Positions 43,676 to 53,297 of a stretch of 64,000 nucleotides of DNA are shown in pieces. Position 1 is the first letter of the stretch; every line of letters begins with the position of its first letter. Position numbers and translations under genes: made by a program. The stretch is from Marinobacter excellens HL-55 (GTDB taxonomy: Bacteria; Pseudomonadota; Gammaproteobacteria; Pseudomonadales; Oleiphilaceae): the NCBI GenBank assembly GCA_001314845.1, contig LJZQ01000014.1, positions 1-64,000 of the forward strand, written 5' to 3'. Under the pieces are notes generated by a model, which worked only from the letters and a program-made list of their open reading frames with translations, was not told where the DNA came from and did not search any database.

Positions 43676-45396
43676 TCCAGTCGCTGGAGAGCAAGCTGGT
43701 AACCATGCTGGAGGTGGTTTACCCGGCGCTGGATTGCGGTTTTCTGGCGGCGCAGCTGATGGATGCGATGGGCGTGGCGGCGGATGCCGAGCCCCCGCCC
43801 GCTCACCAGAATCACTGGGATGAATCCGACATTGTCTTGATTACCTACGCCGACACGGTGCAGCAGCCTGATGAAAAACCGCTGGTGACGCTCAAGCGGT
43901 TTTTGGATGACTGCCTGCGGGACTCGATCACGGCGGTTCACATTTTGCCGTTCTTTCCCTACAGCTCGGACGATGGTTTTTCGGTGATGGATTACCTGGC
44001 GGTGAACGAGTCTCACGGTGGTTGGGAGGACATCGAGGCCATCGCCGGGGACTACAAGTTGATGTCGGATTTGGTGATCAACCACATGTCGGCCCGCAGC
44101 CGCTGGTTCGAAAATTTTCGCAAGCGAGTGGGGCCGGGCAAGGATTACTTCTTTGAAGGTAACCCGAAAGACGATTTAAGCATGGTGGTGCGACCCCGAA
44201 CCTCACCATTGCTAACACCGGTACAGACCGATGACGGTGAGCGCCACGTGTGGTGTACCTTCAGCGAAGACCAGGTCGACCTGAACTTCGCCAACCCGGA
44301 AGTGCTGATCGAATTCGCCGGCATTATCCGGGAATACCTGGCGCGGGGGGTGTTGATCTTTCGGTTGGACGCGGTGGCATTTCTCTGGAAAGAGCCGGGC
44401 ACGCCCTGCATTCACCTGCAGCAGACCCACGAGCTGATCAAGATTCTGCGCCTGCTGATTGAACATCACACGCCAAACGCAGTAGTGATCACTGAAACCA
44501 ACGTGCCTAACCGGGAGAATCTCACTTACTTTGGCAACGCCAACGAAGCCCATGCCATCTACAATTTCTCGTTGCCGCCTTTGCTTATCAACACTTTGGT
44601 CACCGGCAATTGTCGGCACCTGAAAACCTGGCTGATGAGCATGCCGCCGGCGCAGATGGGCACCACGTATCTAAACTTCATCGCCTCCCACGATGGCGTT
44701 GGTTTGCGCCCCACCGACGGCCTGCTGGATGATGAGGAAAAGCAGCGGCTGATTAACACCATGGAGTCCTTCGGTGGCAAGGTTTCATACCGGCGCACCG
44801 CCGATGGCCGCGATCAGGCATACGAAATGAACATCGCCTTGTGGGATGCCCTGAAAGGCACTGCGGAAAGTGGCGCAGATCACTGGCAGCTGCAGCGATT
44901 CCTGTGCGCCCACACCATCATGCTGGCGCTGGAAGGCATTCCCGCGTTCTATATCCACAGCCTGTTGGCCACAGAAAATGACCACGCCCGGGTAGAGCAC
45001 ACTGGTCGCTTCCGCTCCATCAACCGCGGCCAATGGCAGTTCGATAACGTAGAGGTCACTCTGGCGGACCCACTCAGCCACCACAGCAAAGCCTTCAACG
45101 AATTGACGCGCCTGATCGCCATCCGCCGTGCCCAACCCGCGCTCCACCCCAACGCCACCCAGTTCACCCTGCATCTGGGCCTGAAGCTTTTCGGCTTCTG
45201 GCGCCAAAGCATGCGCCGGGAACAGTCCATCTTCTGCATCCACAACATCAGCGACGAAGTGCAGCAAGTCGCCCTTAGCGACATCAACCTGATCGGCACC
45301 GATCAATGGACCGACCTGATCTCCGGCATGGCCATCGACGACCTCGCCGGCGTCATCACCCTCAAACCCTACCAAAGCGTCTGGCTCTCCAATTAA
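43672..45396 (+). CDS. GH13 sugar phosphorylase, probable glucosylglycerate phosphorylase
   Basis: A 574-residue glycoside hydrolase family 13 enzyme of the sucrose-phosphorylase type (subfamily 18). Expected catalytic residues are the nucleophile D233 (IFRLDAVAF), the acid/base E275 (VITETNVPN) and D341 (ASHDGVGLRP); HILPFFPYSSDDGFSVMDY is characteristic. In this operon the natural substrate is likely glucosylglycerate, which would be split with phosphate to glucose 1-phosphate and glycerate. Sucrose phosphorylase activity is the alternative, but the gene context makes it less likely. It overlaps gpgS by four bases. Confidence 0.88.
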   Translation: MIQSLESKLVTMLEVVYPALDCGFLAAQLMDAMGVAADAEPPPAHQNHWDESDIVLITYADTVQQPDEKPLVTLKRFLDDCLRDSITAVHILPFFPYSSDDGFSVMDYLAVNESHGGWEDIEAIAGDYKLMSDLVINHMSARSRWFENFRKRVGPGKDYFFEGNPKDDLSMVVRPRTSPLLTPVQTDDGERHVWCTFSEDQVDLNFANPEVLIEFAGIIREYLARGVLIFRLDAVAFLWKEPGTPCIHLQQTHELIKILRLLIEHHTPNAVVITETNVPNRENLTYFGNANEAHAIYNFSLPPLLINTLVTGNCRHLKTWLMSMPPAQMGTTYLNFIASHDGVGLRPTDGLLDDEEKQRLINTMESFGGKVSYRRTADGRDQAYEMNIALWDALKGTAESGADHWQLQRFLCAHTIMLALEGIPAFYIHSLLATENDHARVEHTGRFRSINRGQWQFDNVEVTLADPLSHHSKAFNELTRLIAIRRAQPALHPNATQFTLHLGLKLFGFWRQSMRREQSIFCIHNISDEVQQVALSDINLIGTDQWTDLISGMAIDDLAGVITLKPYQSVWLSN

Positions 45397-45399
45397 ATC

Positions 45400-45452
45400 G
45401 GGGTCAGACCCAAGTGCATTTGATGGGGTGAAATGTCCGCGGGTCTGACCCC
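45400..45452. repeat. GGGGTCAGACCC inverted repeat between the phosphorylase and vgrG
   Basis: A perfect 12-bp inverted repeat (GGGGTCAGACCC 45400-45411, GGGTCTGACCCC 45441-45452) with a 29-base loop. It begins 3 bases after the phosphorylase stop and ends 19 bases before the vgrG -35 element. Confidence 0.85.
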
Positions 45453-45471
45453 AAAATGTGGAGTGGTTGGT

Positions 45472-45499
45472 TTGTAATCTGAAGGCGGGTGGTTATAAT
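45472..45499 (+). promoter_or_regulatory. Sigma-70-type promoter of the vgrG operon
   Basis: TTGTAA (45472-45477), a 16-base spacer and a perfect TATAAT (45494-45499), 55 bases before the vgrG ATG. An in-frame GTG at 45489 upstream of the chosen start lies within this promoter and is therefore not a start. Confidence 0.75.
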
Positions 45500-45554
45500 C
45501 GGCGCTGCTCAGGACGAGTCAGCGTTTATTCATCATTCTTCAGGGATCGAAGTC

Positions 45555-47618
45555 ATGCCCCAGGCAAGCGGATTGCAGTTCACCGCCCGTGTAGGCGAAT
45601 TCCCCTTAGATCACTTCTCGGTTGCCGGCTTTGCGCTGACCGAAAGCCTCTCCCAGTTGTTCCAAGGCCGTGTGCATCTGGCCAGTACCGATCCGGACGT
45701 GCAGCCGGGCGATGTGCTGGAGCAGTCCGTGGATCTGGTGGTCTGGCAAGACGGCGAGCCAGTACGGCGTTTCACCGGCGTGGTCAACGAGTTTGTCCGA
45801 GGCAACACTGGCCATCGCCGTACCGCCTATGAAGTGGTGATCCAGCCCCCGGCCTGGCGCCTGGGCCTGATGCACAACAGTCGCATCTTCCAGACCCAGA
45901 CCACCGATGCCATCGTGCGCACCCTGCTCGAAGAGCGGGGCATCATCGATACGGTCTTCGACTTCAAACGCCCCCCGGAAGAACGGGAATACTGCGTCCA
46001 GCACCGGGAAAGCGACCTGCAATTCATTGAGCGCCTGGCCGCCGAAGAAGGCTGGCATTACCGCTACCAGCACGGCAGCGTGGATGGCGAAGAACAACCA
46101 GCTTTGATCATCGCCGACCACCACGGCGACGCCCCGAAACTGGAGCCGGTCCCCTGCAACACCCAGGCCGGTGGCAGCACCAAACAGACCTGCGTGTTCA
46201 GTTTTGCCTACGAAGAGCGCATCAAAGCCGCCTCCGTGGCCATGAAGGACTACACCTTCAAAAATCCTGCCTACGCCCTGATGCACGAACAAAACGCTGG
46301 CGGTGTGAGCCACAGGGAAGACTATCAACACTACGACTACCCTGGCCGCGACAAAGCCGACGCCAGTGGCCAGCCCTTCACCCAGGCCAAACTGGACGCC
46401 CTCAGAAACGACGCCTCCCTGGCCAAAGGCGAAAGCAACCGCCCGGACTTCATTCCCGGCGCCAAAGTGGAACTGCAGGACCACGACAGCCAGAGCCTGA
46501 ACCGGGAATGGCTGCTGACCGCCATCACCCACACCGGCAAGCAGCCTCAGGCGATGCAGGAAGACGGTGGCAGCGAACCCACCAGCTACCATAACGACTT
46601 CACCGCCATCCCCGCCGATAAAACCTGGCGGCCCTTGTGCGAACACAAACCGATGATGGACGGCCCTCAGATGGCCATCGTCACCGGCCCCAAGGGTGAA
46701 GAGATCCATTGTGATCAGTATGGCCGAGTGAAAGTCCGGTTCCCCTGGGATCGCTATTCAAAGAACGATGAATACTCAAGCGCCTGGCTGCGTGTCGCCC
46801 AAGGCTGGGCCGGCGGCCAATACGGCTTTATGGCCCTACCCAGAATCGGCAATGAAGTAATAGTTTCCTTCTTGGACGGCGACCCGGACCAGCCCATCAT
46901 TACCGGAAGAACCTACCACGCCACCAACACACCGCCGTATGCGCTGCCGGAACACAAAACCCGCACCACATTAAAAACCAAAACCCACAAGGGTGAGGGC
47001 AGCAACGAACTCCGGTTTGAAGACGAAGCTGATCAAGAGCAAATCTACGTCCACGCCCAAAAAGACCTGGACCTGCTGACTGAAAACAACCGCACCGAAG
47101 TGATCAAAAACAACAGCCACCTGACGGTGGAGAATAACCAGTTCAGCCATGCCAAAGCGGCAGACCACTGCACCACCGATGGTGAAAGCCGAGTCTCGGT
47201 CGGCGCCGATTGCAGCCAGACCATCGCCGGCAGTTTCCATCAGAAGACCGGCCGCACCATGGCCTCGGAAGCCGGTACAGAAGTTCATCACAAAGCCGGT
47301 GCGAAAGTGGTGCTGGATGCCGGGGCGGAGCTGACGATTTCTGGTGGCGGTAGCTTTATCAAGCTGGATCCGAGCGGGGTTACGTTGAGTGGGCCGGGGA
47401 TCAAGATAAATTCCGGGGGCAGCCCGGGGAGTGGTTCGGGGCAGGGGGCTGTGATGCCCGGGATGCCTACGGATCTGGAAGGCCATGTTCATCACACCGT
47501 GGAGCCTGACATGTTAGCGGAGGTTCCCCTAACTGCTCCCCAGCTAAACAACCTGAGGTCTGATGCGCCTTTCTGCGAGGAATGTGTTAAGTGCCGGGAC
47601 GGGGTATGTGATGTCTGA
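45555..47618 (+). CDS. vgrG: VgrG (TssI) type VI secretion spike protein
   Basis: A 687-residue spike. The N-terminal gp27-like part (FTARVGEFPLDHFSVAGF, YCVQHRESDLQFIERLAAEE) is followed by the OB-fold gp5-like domain (CDQYGRVKVRFPWDRY, WLRVAQGWAGGQYG, PRIGNEVIVSFLDGDPDQP) and a beta-helical stalk with repeated H and G residues (LTVENNQFSH). The C-terminus is a short tail with four cysteines spaced C-x2-C-x2-C-x4-C (PFCEECVKCRDGVC). The stop lies inside the first codons of the DUF4123 gene. It forms the puncturing tip that carries the Rhs effector encoded downstream. No other secretion-system structural genes are in the window. Confidence 0.96.
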   Translation: MPQASGLQFTARVGEFPLDHFSVAGFALTESLSQLFQGRVHLASTDPDVQPGDVLEQSVDLVVWQDGEPVRRFTGVVNEFVRGNTGHRRTAYEVVIQPPAWRLGLMHNSRIFQTQTTDAIVRTLLEERGIIDTVFDFKRPPEEREYCVQHRESDLQFIERLAAEEGWHYRYQHGSVDGEEQPALIIADHHGDAPKLEPVPCNTQAGGSTKQTCVFSFAYEERIKAASVAMKDYTFKNPAYALMHEQNAGGVSHREDYQHYDYPGRDKADASGQPFTQAKLDALRNDASLAKGESNRPDFIPGAKVELQDHDSQSLNREWLLTAITHTGKQPQAMQEDGGSEPTSYHNDFTAIPADKTWRPLCEHKPMMDGPQMAIVTGPKGEEIHCDQYGRVKVRFPWDRYSKNDEYSSAWLRVAQGWAGGQYGFMALPRIGNEVIVSFLDGDPDQPIITGRTYHATNTPPYALPEHKTRTTLKTKTHKGEGSNELRFEDEADQEQIYVHAQKDLDLLTENNRTEVIKNNSHLTVENNQFSHAKAADHCTTDGESRVSVGADCSQTIAGSFHQKTGRTMASEAGTEVHHKAGAKVVLDAGAELTISGGGSFIKLDPSGVTLSGPGIKINSGGSPGSGSGQGAVMPGMPTDLEGHVHHTVEPDMLAEVPLTAPQLNNLRSDAPFCEECVKCRDGVCDV

Positions 47619-48393
47619 AACGTCGGATTTTCGCACTCAGCTAAGACTTGTCGGTGAAAGTCTTGACTGCGAGGGCTCGATTTTCCTTGTGCTGAGCGGG
47701 ACTAGTGAGGCTGCACCTGTGCATCATTTTTACAAAGCCGATGGCATGACAGCTCGCCCTCTATTTCTCGGTACTCAGTACGCGAGCTGGCAGGAGGTAA
47801 TGCCCTTTCTGGCACAGGTCAATAACACAAGCTCCTTTCTGGACTGGATAGATGAAACCGACAGTATTGATTGGGGCTGGGGTTTGGTGAGTGATGCGTC
47901 TTTTGATGAGGTATTCTGCCATATTCGAAGTCTGACCAAGATATTCCTTCCTGAAGGACAAGAGGTGTTCTTCCGGTATTGGGCCCCGCGTTTTTGGGGG
48001 GCAATTCTCGAAAATGTTGACGAGATTTGTCGCGCACAATTAATGGGGCCGGCTGGTGCGGTAGTAATGCCTGACGGGTGCCGCTTACAGCACCCCGGCA
48101 CTCCGGAGGTCGCTAAGCCAGTACCAGAGTTCCCATGGTTCTCGCTACCAGCAGCAACACTGACGAAGATTGCATCTCTCTGTTGGGATCAGTTGGTGGA
48201 CAACACAATCTCCGTGCTCGGCGAAAAGAAACCATCTGCGTTGAGTCGCTATCCCTCACCGATCGCACGACAGAAAGTTGAGCGTCAATTGAGGCGGCTC
48301 GCCACTGGAGAAGTGCTCACGGAACTTTCTCCGGAACAAGTCCAAACCATACACCAAGCTCTGATGCACGAGGCATTGCAGGGCGCGCACTGA
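47611..48393 (+). CDS. DUF4123 effector adaptor/chaperone
   Basis: A 260-residue protein of the Tap-1/TEC family, which loads effectors on VgrG. The domain is at about residues 15-140 (FLVLSGTSEAAPVHHFY, GLVSDASFDEVFCHIRSLTK, VFFRYWAPRFW), followed by a helical C-terminal half. The start is the ATG at 47611, which overlaps the vgrG stop by 8 bases. The rhs gene starts 13 bases after its stop, so the order spike, adaptor, effector fits a single delivery module. Confidence 0.9.
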   Translation: MSETSDFRTQLRLVGESLDCEGSIFLVLSGTSEAAPVHHFYKADGMTARPLFLGTQYASWQEVMPFLAQVNNTSSFLDWIDETDSIDWGWGLVSDASFDEVFCHIRSLTKIFLPEGQEVFFRYWAPRFWGAILENVDEICRAQLMGPAGAVVMPDGCRLQHPGTPEVAKPVPEFPWFSLPAATLTKIASLCWDQLVDNTISVLGEKKPSALSRYPSPIARQKVERQLRRLATGEVLTELSPEQVQTIHQALMHEALQGAH

Positions 48394-48406
48394 TGAGGAT
48401 GAATCA

Positions 48407-51400
48407 ATGAGCGAGTCAGGGACGGCTCTTTCGACTTCAGAACAGGCTTCCGGTGCACTTCCGGATATCAACGCCATCACCCGTGAACTCAGGGAATCAC
48501 TAGCGTCCACATTTGACGACTGGCGTGAGGGCTGGTTCTCGTCGATCTTCATGGGGACTGAGCAAGTTCTGGAGGTTAATGGTGAGGCCGAGCGCGAGGG
48601 CGTCGATGAGAACAAGGTCGTTTCGTCTGCGGTGGCCCCCTGTGAAGAAACCCGGAAAATCAAGATTGCCCACTTTCATGAGAATGTGAGCAAGACTCCA
48701 ATACCCTTTACGAGTTTTCAGATTCAGGAGAAGACCGGCTGGCTGTTTCGCAGCTGGGGTACGGTCCACAGTGGCACCACGGATGAGAATGGACTGGCCG
48801 ACGTTCCGGTTACGCCTGGCAAGGAATACCGAGTGGTTATGTCACCGGACGTTACCCGGGCTGATATGGACGCTCTTTATGAAACCTATGAAGGTTTTAT
48901 CGATCGCTGTTGTGCTCTGCTGGAAAATACCTGGCAGAGCGGTGCTCGGGAGGAGTGGGACCGTTATCTGTCGATGAGCTCTGTTGAGCAGTCGCTGGCG
49001 ACCTATGGGAGATTTCAGCAGGGTATTTCAGACGGCTTTATTGGTGTGCTGGATGATATTCGAAGAATCTACGATGTGATCTGCGGTCTGCTTGATCATG
49101 ACTTCAGCAATCTGCCTGAGGATATCCGGGACCAGCTGGAAACCCTGAAAAAAGCAGATGAGGCCTATCTAAAGGCTTGCTTGGTAGCCAACGACGAGAT
49201 CTTCCTGTTCCTGGTGATGTACACGGTACGCCAGTATTTTCGGTTGTTGGCACCCACCCAGGTGGCGGAAGTCTCAGGTGAGCTTGTAGGGCAAATTCTT
49301 TTTGACGTGGTTGTAGGCCTGATTATCACCGGGGGTGCCGGCCTGGCTGCGAAATATGGTGCTCGAATTGGTAGTAAAGCGGCCGCGAGCGCAATGGATG
49401 TGGCAGACAGTGCTCGAACCAGTAAAAACATTCTTGGTGAATTTCTCGGTCAGTTCGCCCGGGAGTTTCAGGACTTCATGGAAAGCATTGGCACCAACCA
49501 CCGGGCGATCCAGGTTGCCGGGGGCAGTCGCCTGGATGCATCTGGCACCCAACGTGGGGCAGATGTTCGTAACAGAAACCAAGTTTACAGCCAGATTGCT
49601 GACGACGACCAGGTAACGAATTTGCAGTCCAGCGGTCGCAATCATGCAGCAACCAGTGAAAGCAGTAACCCACCACCTCGTGACGAACGTTCGCCATCTG
49701 AAACCGATCAGGGGCGTACCACCCAGGATAACAGTTCCACAGAAAAGGTATCTGACCCGATCAGTACTGTCACCGGTGAAGAGGTACTTGAACTCACTGA
49801 CGCGCGACTTCCTGGAGCATTGCTGTTCGAATTTAAACGCGTTTACCGGTCCGGAAGCAGCGATCGACGCTTCGACATGGGGTATGGCTGGCGGCACAGC
49901 CTGAACCATAGTCTGAGTTTCGAGGCAGACGGTATCATCTGGCATGACCATGAGGGTAAGAATACTCGCCTTCCCGAGCTAGACAGCGCACCGTTCGGTA
50001 CCAACTCACAGTCTGGTATGGCGGCTTGGAAAGACGGCGAGCTGATTGTTACCTGTGCTGGGGAAAAGGCTCCTCGATACCATTTTCGCCGGGAGGGTGA
50101 CCTGGGGGTATTGGTCGAGATTTCAGATCGATATGGTAACCAACTCCGGGTTGGCTACGACCTCCATGGTCAGCTGGAGCGGATTGTTAGTGATAGTGGG
50201 CACGCGCTGGAGTTCGGGTTTGAGCACAAGCGTCTTAAAACTGTCAGCCTGCTTCATCGCAAACTGACCGATACCGGTTATCAATGGCAGACACTGCGAG
50301 AAGAACGCCATTACCAATACGATGAAAACGACAACCTGGTTGCTGTTGAGGACCCAGTTGGAGGCATCGAACGATACGGTTACAACAACCACATGCTGAT
50401 CAGCCGCCAACTGGCCGGCGGATACAGTTTTTACCTGGAATGGGACAAGACTGAGCCTCAGGGTCGCTGTATCCACCAATGGGGTGACAGTGCACAGGTT
50501 GATACCCGCTTCGAGTGGGATGATGAGAATCATAGCTGCACAGTCCGTTATGTGGACGGCAGCAAAGAAATCTGGCGTTATGATGGCTCCGCCCAACTGC
50601 AGGAAAAAATTGACCCGGATGGCGCCAAACATGTCAGTGAGTACGATGACAATGGTCAGCTACTGGCCACGGTTGACCCCATGGGGGCACGCACTGAATA
50701 TCAGTACGATAAAAACGGACGACTGCAAGGTAAAGTCGGGCCTGACGGGCAGCCGATTCTGTTTACCTACCGTAAGGGGCGCATTGCTGAAATCCATCGG
50801 GGCGGGCAAGTCTGGAAGTTTGATTACACCAGCCAGGGTGACCTGTTAGCAGAGACCGATCCGAAAGGACGGATAACCCGGTACCGGTACAACCCGCAGG
50901 GCCAGCTTGTTCAGGTTAACCTGCCCGATGGCCGAACTCATAAGTGGGGCTGGAACGGCCACGGCCAGTTGATCGAGGAAACCACACCCACGGGTGCTTT
51001 TTATCAGTACCGATACGACGAGTTCGGCCAGTTGCTGGCAAAGAAAGACGCGCGGGGTGCTATTACCCGTTATCAGTACGATGGCCTGGGGCGGGTGACC
51101 GATGAAATTCTCTCTGGAAACCGGCGCAGGCAGTATCACTACAACCACTACAACAAGGTCACCCGCTTTGTTGATGAGCAGGGGAGGGAAACTCGCTACG
51201 AGTATGGTAACAACCTCCACCTTCTGACACGTCGTATCAACCCGGATGGAAGCGAGTTGCGCTACCGCTATGACCATCACCGTTTCTTGCTTACGCATAT
51301 CGAAAACGAGCGGGGTGAAGAATATCGTATTGATTACTACCCGAACGGACTGGTCAAACAGGAAACCGCGTTTGACGGCCGTCGCACCGCCTACCAGTAC

Positions 51401-53281
51401 GACCTTAACGGCCACCTGATTGAGAAGGCGGAGTACGGAACCACCAGTGACGTCTTGCAAACCACGGCTTATGAGCGGGACGAACTGGGACAGTTACTGA
51501 AAAAAGTGCTGCCAGATGGGCGTGACATCCAGTACGGCTACAACGCTGATGGCAAGCTCATCGGCGTGGATGATGGCTCCTGGCCTCTGGTTTTCGAATA
51601 CGATGAATACGGGCTACTAACCACGGAACATCAGGGCTGGGCCACCCTTCGATATCGCTACGATGATATGGATCGTCTGAGCGGAATGGTTCTGCCAGAT
51701 GGTCAAACACTGTCTTATGAGCATGATAAAGCGGGACTACTATCAGGCATTGACCTGAATGGACAGCGACTAACTCGTCACCGCATGGCTGCGACTGGCG
51801 AGGAAATGGAGCGGCAGCAAGGCGACCTGTTGAGCGCTTATGTCTATGACGAAGAGGGGCGCCTGACCCAGCACCGCATACACCAGGGCCAGATCAAGGA
51901 CATCGCCGCCCAGAGGGATTACCAGTACGACCCCAGCGGGAACCTGAAAACCATTCAGGACAGCCGAAAAGGCCTGCGGGAATATGTCTACGATCCCATG
52001 GATCGCCTGGTTGGCGTGCGTGGAGATATCTACGAACAACTGATCCATGATCCCGCTGGCAATCTGCTGGAACAGGGCCAGGGTGCCTCAACGGACAATC
52101 GCACTAATGTACGTGGCAACCGCCTTACGATGCATGGCGACTGCCACTACGAATACGACGAATTTGGCAACCTGACCGAAGAGCGCCGGGGCAAAGATCA
52201 GAAGCTGGTCACCCGCTACAGCTACGACTGCCAACATAGACTGACCAGCGTCACCAAACCGGACGGTAGCACCTGGCACTATGAATATGATGCCTTTGGT
52301 CGCCGTATCGCCAAAACCAGCGGCCTGACGAAAACCGAATTCCTCTGGCAGGGCGACCGCCTTATTGCCGAAGAAACCGGGGATCAGTACCGCACCTTCG
52401 TCTACGAGTCTGATAGCTTCAAACCGCTGGCACTGGTGGATGGCTACGGTACTGAGCAGGCCAGTATTTACTACTACCACCTGGACCACCTGGGTACCCC
52501 TCAGGAAATAACCAATGCGCGGGGCGACCTCGTTTGGTCAGTCACCTATCGCGCCTACGGCAACGTAGTCCGCGCCCTAGTGAATGACATCGACAACCCG
52601 ATCCGTTTCCAAGGCCAATACCACGACCCTGAAACCGGCCTCCATTACAACCGCCACCGGTACTACAATCCCAATACCGGGCGATTCCTGACGCCTGACC
52701 CAATTGGGCTTGCGGGTGGGTTGAACAACTATCAGTATGTGCCTAATCCGACGGGGTGGGTGGATCCGTTGGGGTTAACATCGATATCCAAGGATAGTCC
52801 AGATAGGGAAGGGGGCTCTAATACGTGGAATGATTTCCAGAGAGATCACAAGGGACAATTTTCAGATTCTACCTCGGCGTCTAACGCATACCGGGAACTG
52901 CTTGAAAAACAGTCTCCATGGCCAATCGGGTTTGAGCCATCTGAAGCAACACTACTTCCTGGTGCAAGATTTCAGATGGCTATGAGTCCAACTCAACCCT
53001 CAGTTAGACCTGGAGGCTTCGGAACTTTCGATAGTATTCCAACGGTAGATTACGTGCGGAATGATCTGGCTGTGAAAGAAGCTTGGAAACCTGATGTTGA
53101 CAGAATTGTAACCTACGAAGTAGTGAACCCTATGCCCGTCAAGGTAGGGCCAGTGGGACCTCAGGTCGATGAAGCGTCTCGTCGTTATTTGCAAGGAGGA
53201 GGGACCCAGTTACAGATAACTGTGCCACCGACTGATCGAATGAGTTATTTGCGTGTTGTTGATGAAAGTCCGATTGAATAG
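48407..53281 (+). CDS. rhs: Rhs effector with C-terminal toxin domain
   Basis: A 1624-residue type VI effector. The N-terminal 460 residues lack a PAAR motif; they include a prealbumin-like segment (about 85-150) and a glycine-rich hydrophobic stretch near 300-335 that may help cross the target membrane. About residues 465-1440 are YD-repeats that form the toxin cage. The core closes with FLTPDPIGLAGGLNNYQY, then NPTGWVDPLGL ending at residue 1457, the usual self-cleavage boundary. The remaining 167 residues are the toxin. Its end has the pattern YEVVNPMPVKVG then GGGTQLQITVP, which recalls TNT-type NAD-glycohydrolases, but earlier motifs are not clear, so the activity is uncertain. GAGGA lies upstream of the ATG. 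Confidence 0.93.
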   Translation: MSESGTALSTSEQASGALPDINAITRELRESLASTFDDWREGWFSSIFMGTEQVLEVNGEAEREGVDENKVVSSAVAPCEETRKIKIAHFHENVSKTPIPFTSFQIQEKTGWLFRSWGTVHSGTTDENGLADVPVTPGKEYRVVMSPDVTRADMDALYETYEGFIDRCCALLENTWQSGAREEWDRYLSMSSVEQSLATYGRFQQGISDGFIGVLDDIRRIYDVICGLLDHDFSNLPEDIRDQLETLKKADEAYLKACLVANDEIFLFLVMYTVRQYFRLLAPTQVAEVSGELVGQILFDVVVGLIITGGAGLAAKYGARIGSKAAASAMDVADSARTSKNILGEFLGQFAREFQDFMESIGTNHRAIQVAGGSRLDASGTQRGADVRNRNQVYSQIADDDQVTNLQSSGRNHAATSESSNPPPRDERSPSETDQGRTTQDNSSTEKVSDPISTVTGEEVLELTDARLPGALLFEFKRVYRSGSSDRRFDMGYGWRHSLNHSLSFEADGIIWHDHEGKNTRLPELDSAPFGTNSQSGMAAWKDGELIVTCAGEKAPRYHFRREGDLGVLVEISDRYGNQLRVGYDLHGQLERIVSDSGHALEFGFEHKRLKTVSLLHRKLTDTGYQWQTLREERHYQYDENDNLVAVEDPVGGIERYGYNNHMLISRQLAGGYSFYLEWDKTEPQGRCIHQWGDSAQVDTRFEWDDENHSCTVRYVDGSKEIWRYDGSAQLQEKIDPDGAKHVSEYDDNGQLLATVDPMGARTEYQYDKNGRLQGKVGPDGQPILFTYRKGRIAEIHRGGQVWKFDYTSQGDLLAETDPKGRITRYRYNPQGQLVQVNLPDGRTHKWGWNGHGQLIEETTPTGAFYQYRYDEFGQLLAKKDARGAITRYQYDGLGRVTDEILSGNRRRQYHYNHYNKVTRFVDEQGRETRYEYGNNLHLLTRRINPDGSELRYRYDHHRFLLTHIENERGEEYRIDYYPNGLVKQETAFDGRRTAYQYDLNGHLIEKAEYGTTSDVLQTTAYERDELGQLLKKVLPDGRDIQYGYNADGKLIGVDDGSWPLVFEYDEYGLLTTEHQGWATLRYRYDDMDRLSGMVLPDGQTLSYEHDKAGLLSGIDLNGQRLTRHRMAATGEEMERQQGDLLSAYVYDEEGRLTQHRIHQGQIKDIAAQRDYQYDPSGNLKTIQDSRKGLREYVYDPMDRLVGVRGDIYEQLIHDPAGNLLEQGQGASTDNRTNVRGNRLTMHGDCHYEYDEFGNLTEERRGKDQKLVTRYSYDCQHRLTSVTKPDGSTWHYEYDAFGRRIAKTSGLTKTEFLWQGDRLIAEETGDQYRTFVYESDSFKPLALVDGYGTEQASIYYYHLDHLGTPQEITNARGDLVWSVTYRAYGNVVRALVNDIDNPIRFQGQYHDPETGLHYNRHRYYNPNTGRFLTPDPIGLAGGLNNYQYVPNPTGWVDPLGLTSISKDSPDREGGSNTWNDFQRDHKGQFSDSTSASNAYRELLEKQSPWPIGFEPSEATLLPGARFQMAMSPTQPSVRPGGFGTFDSIPTVDYVRNDLAVKEAWKPDVDRIVTYEVVNPMPVKVGPVGPQVDEASRRYLQGGGTQLQITVPPTDRMSYLRVVDESPIE

Positions 53282-53297
53282 CTTGGAAGATATTTGT

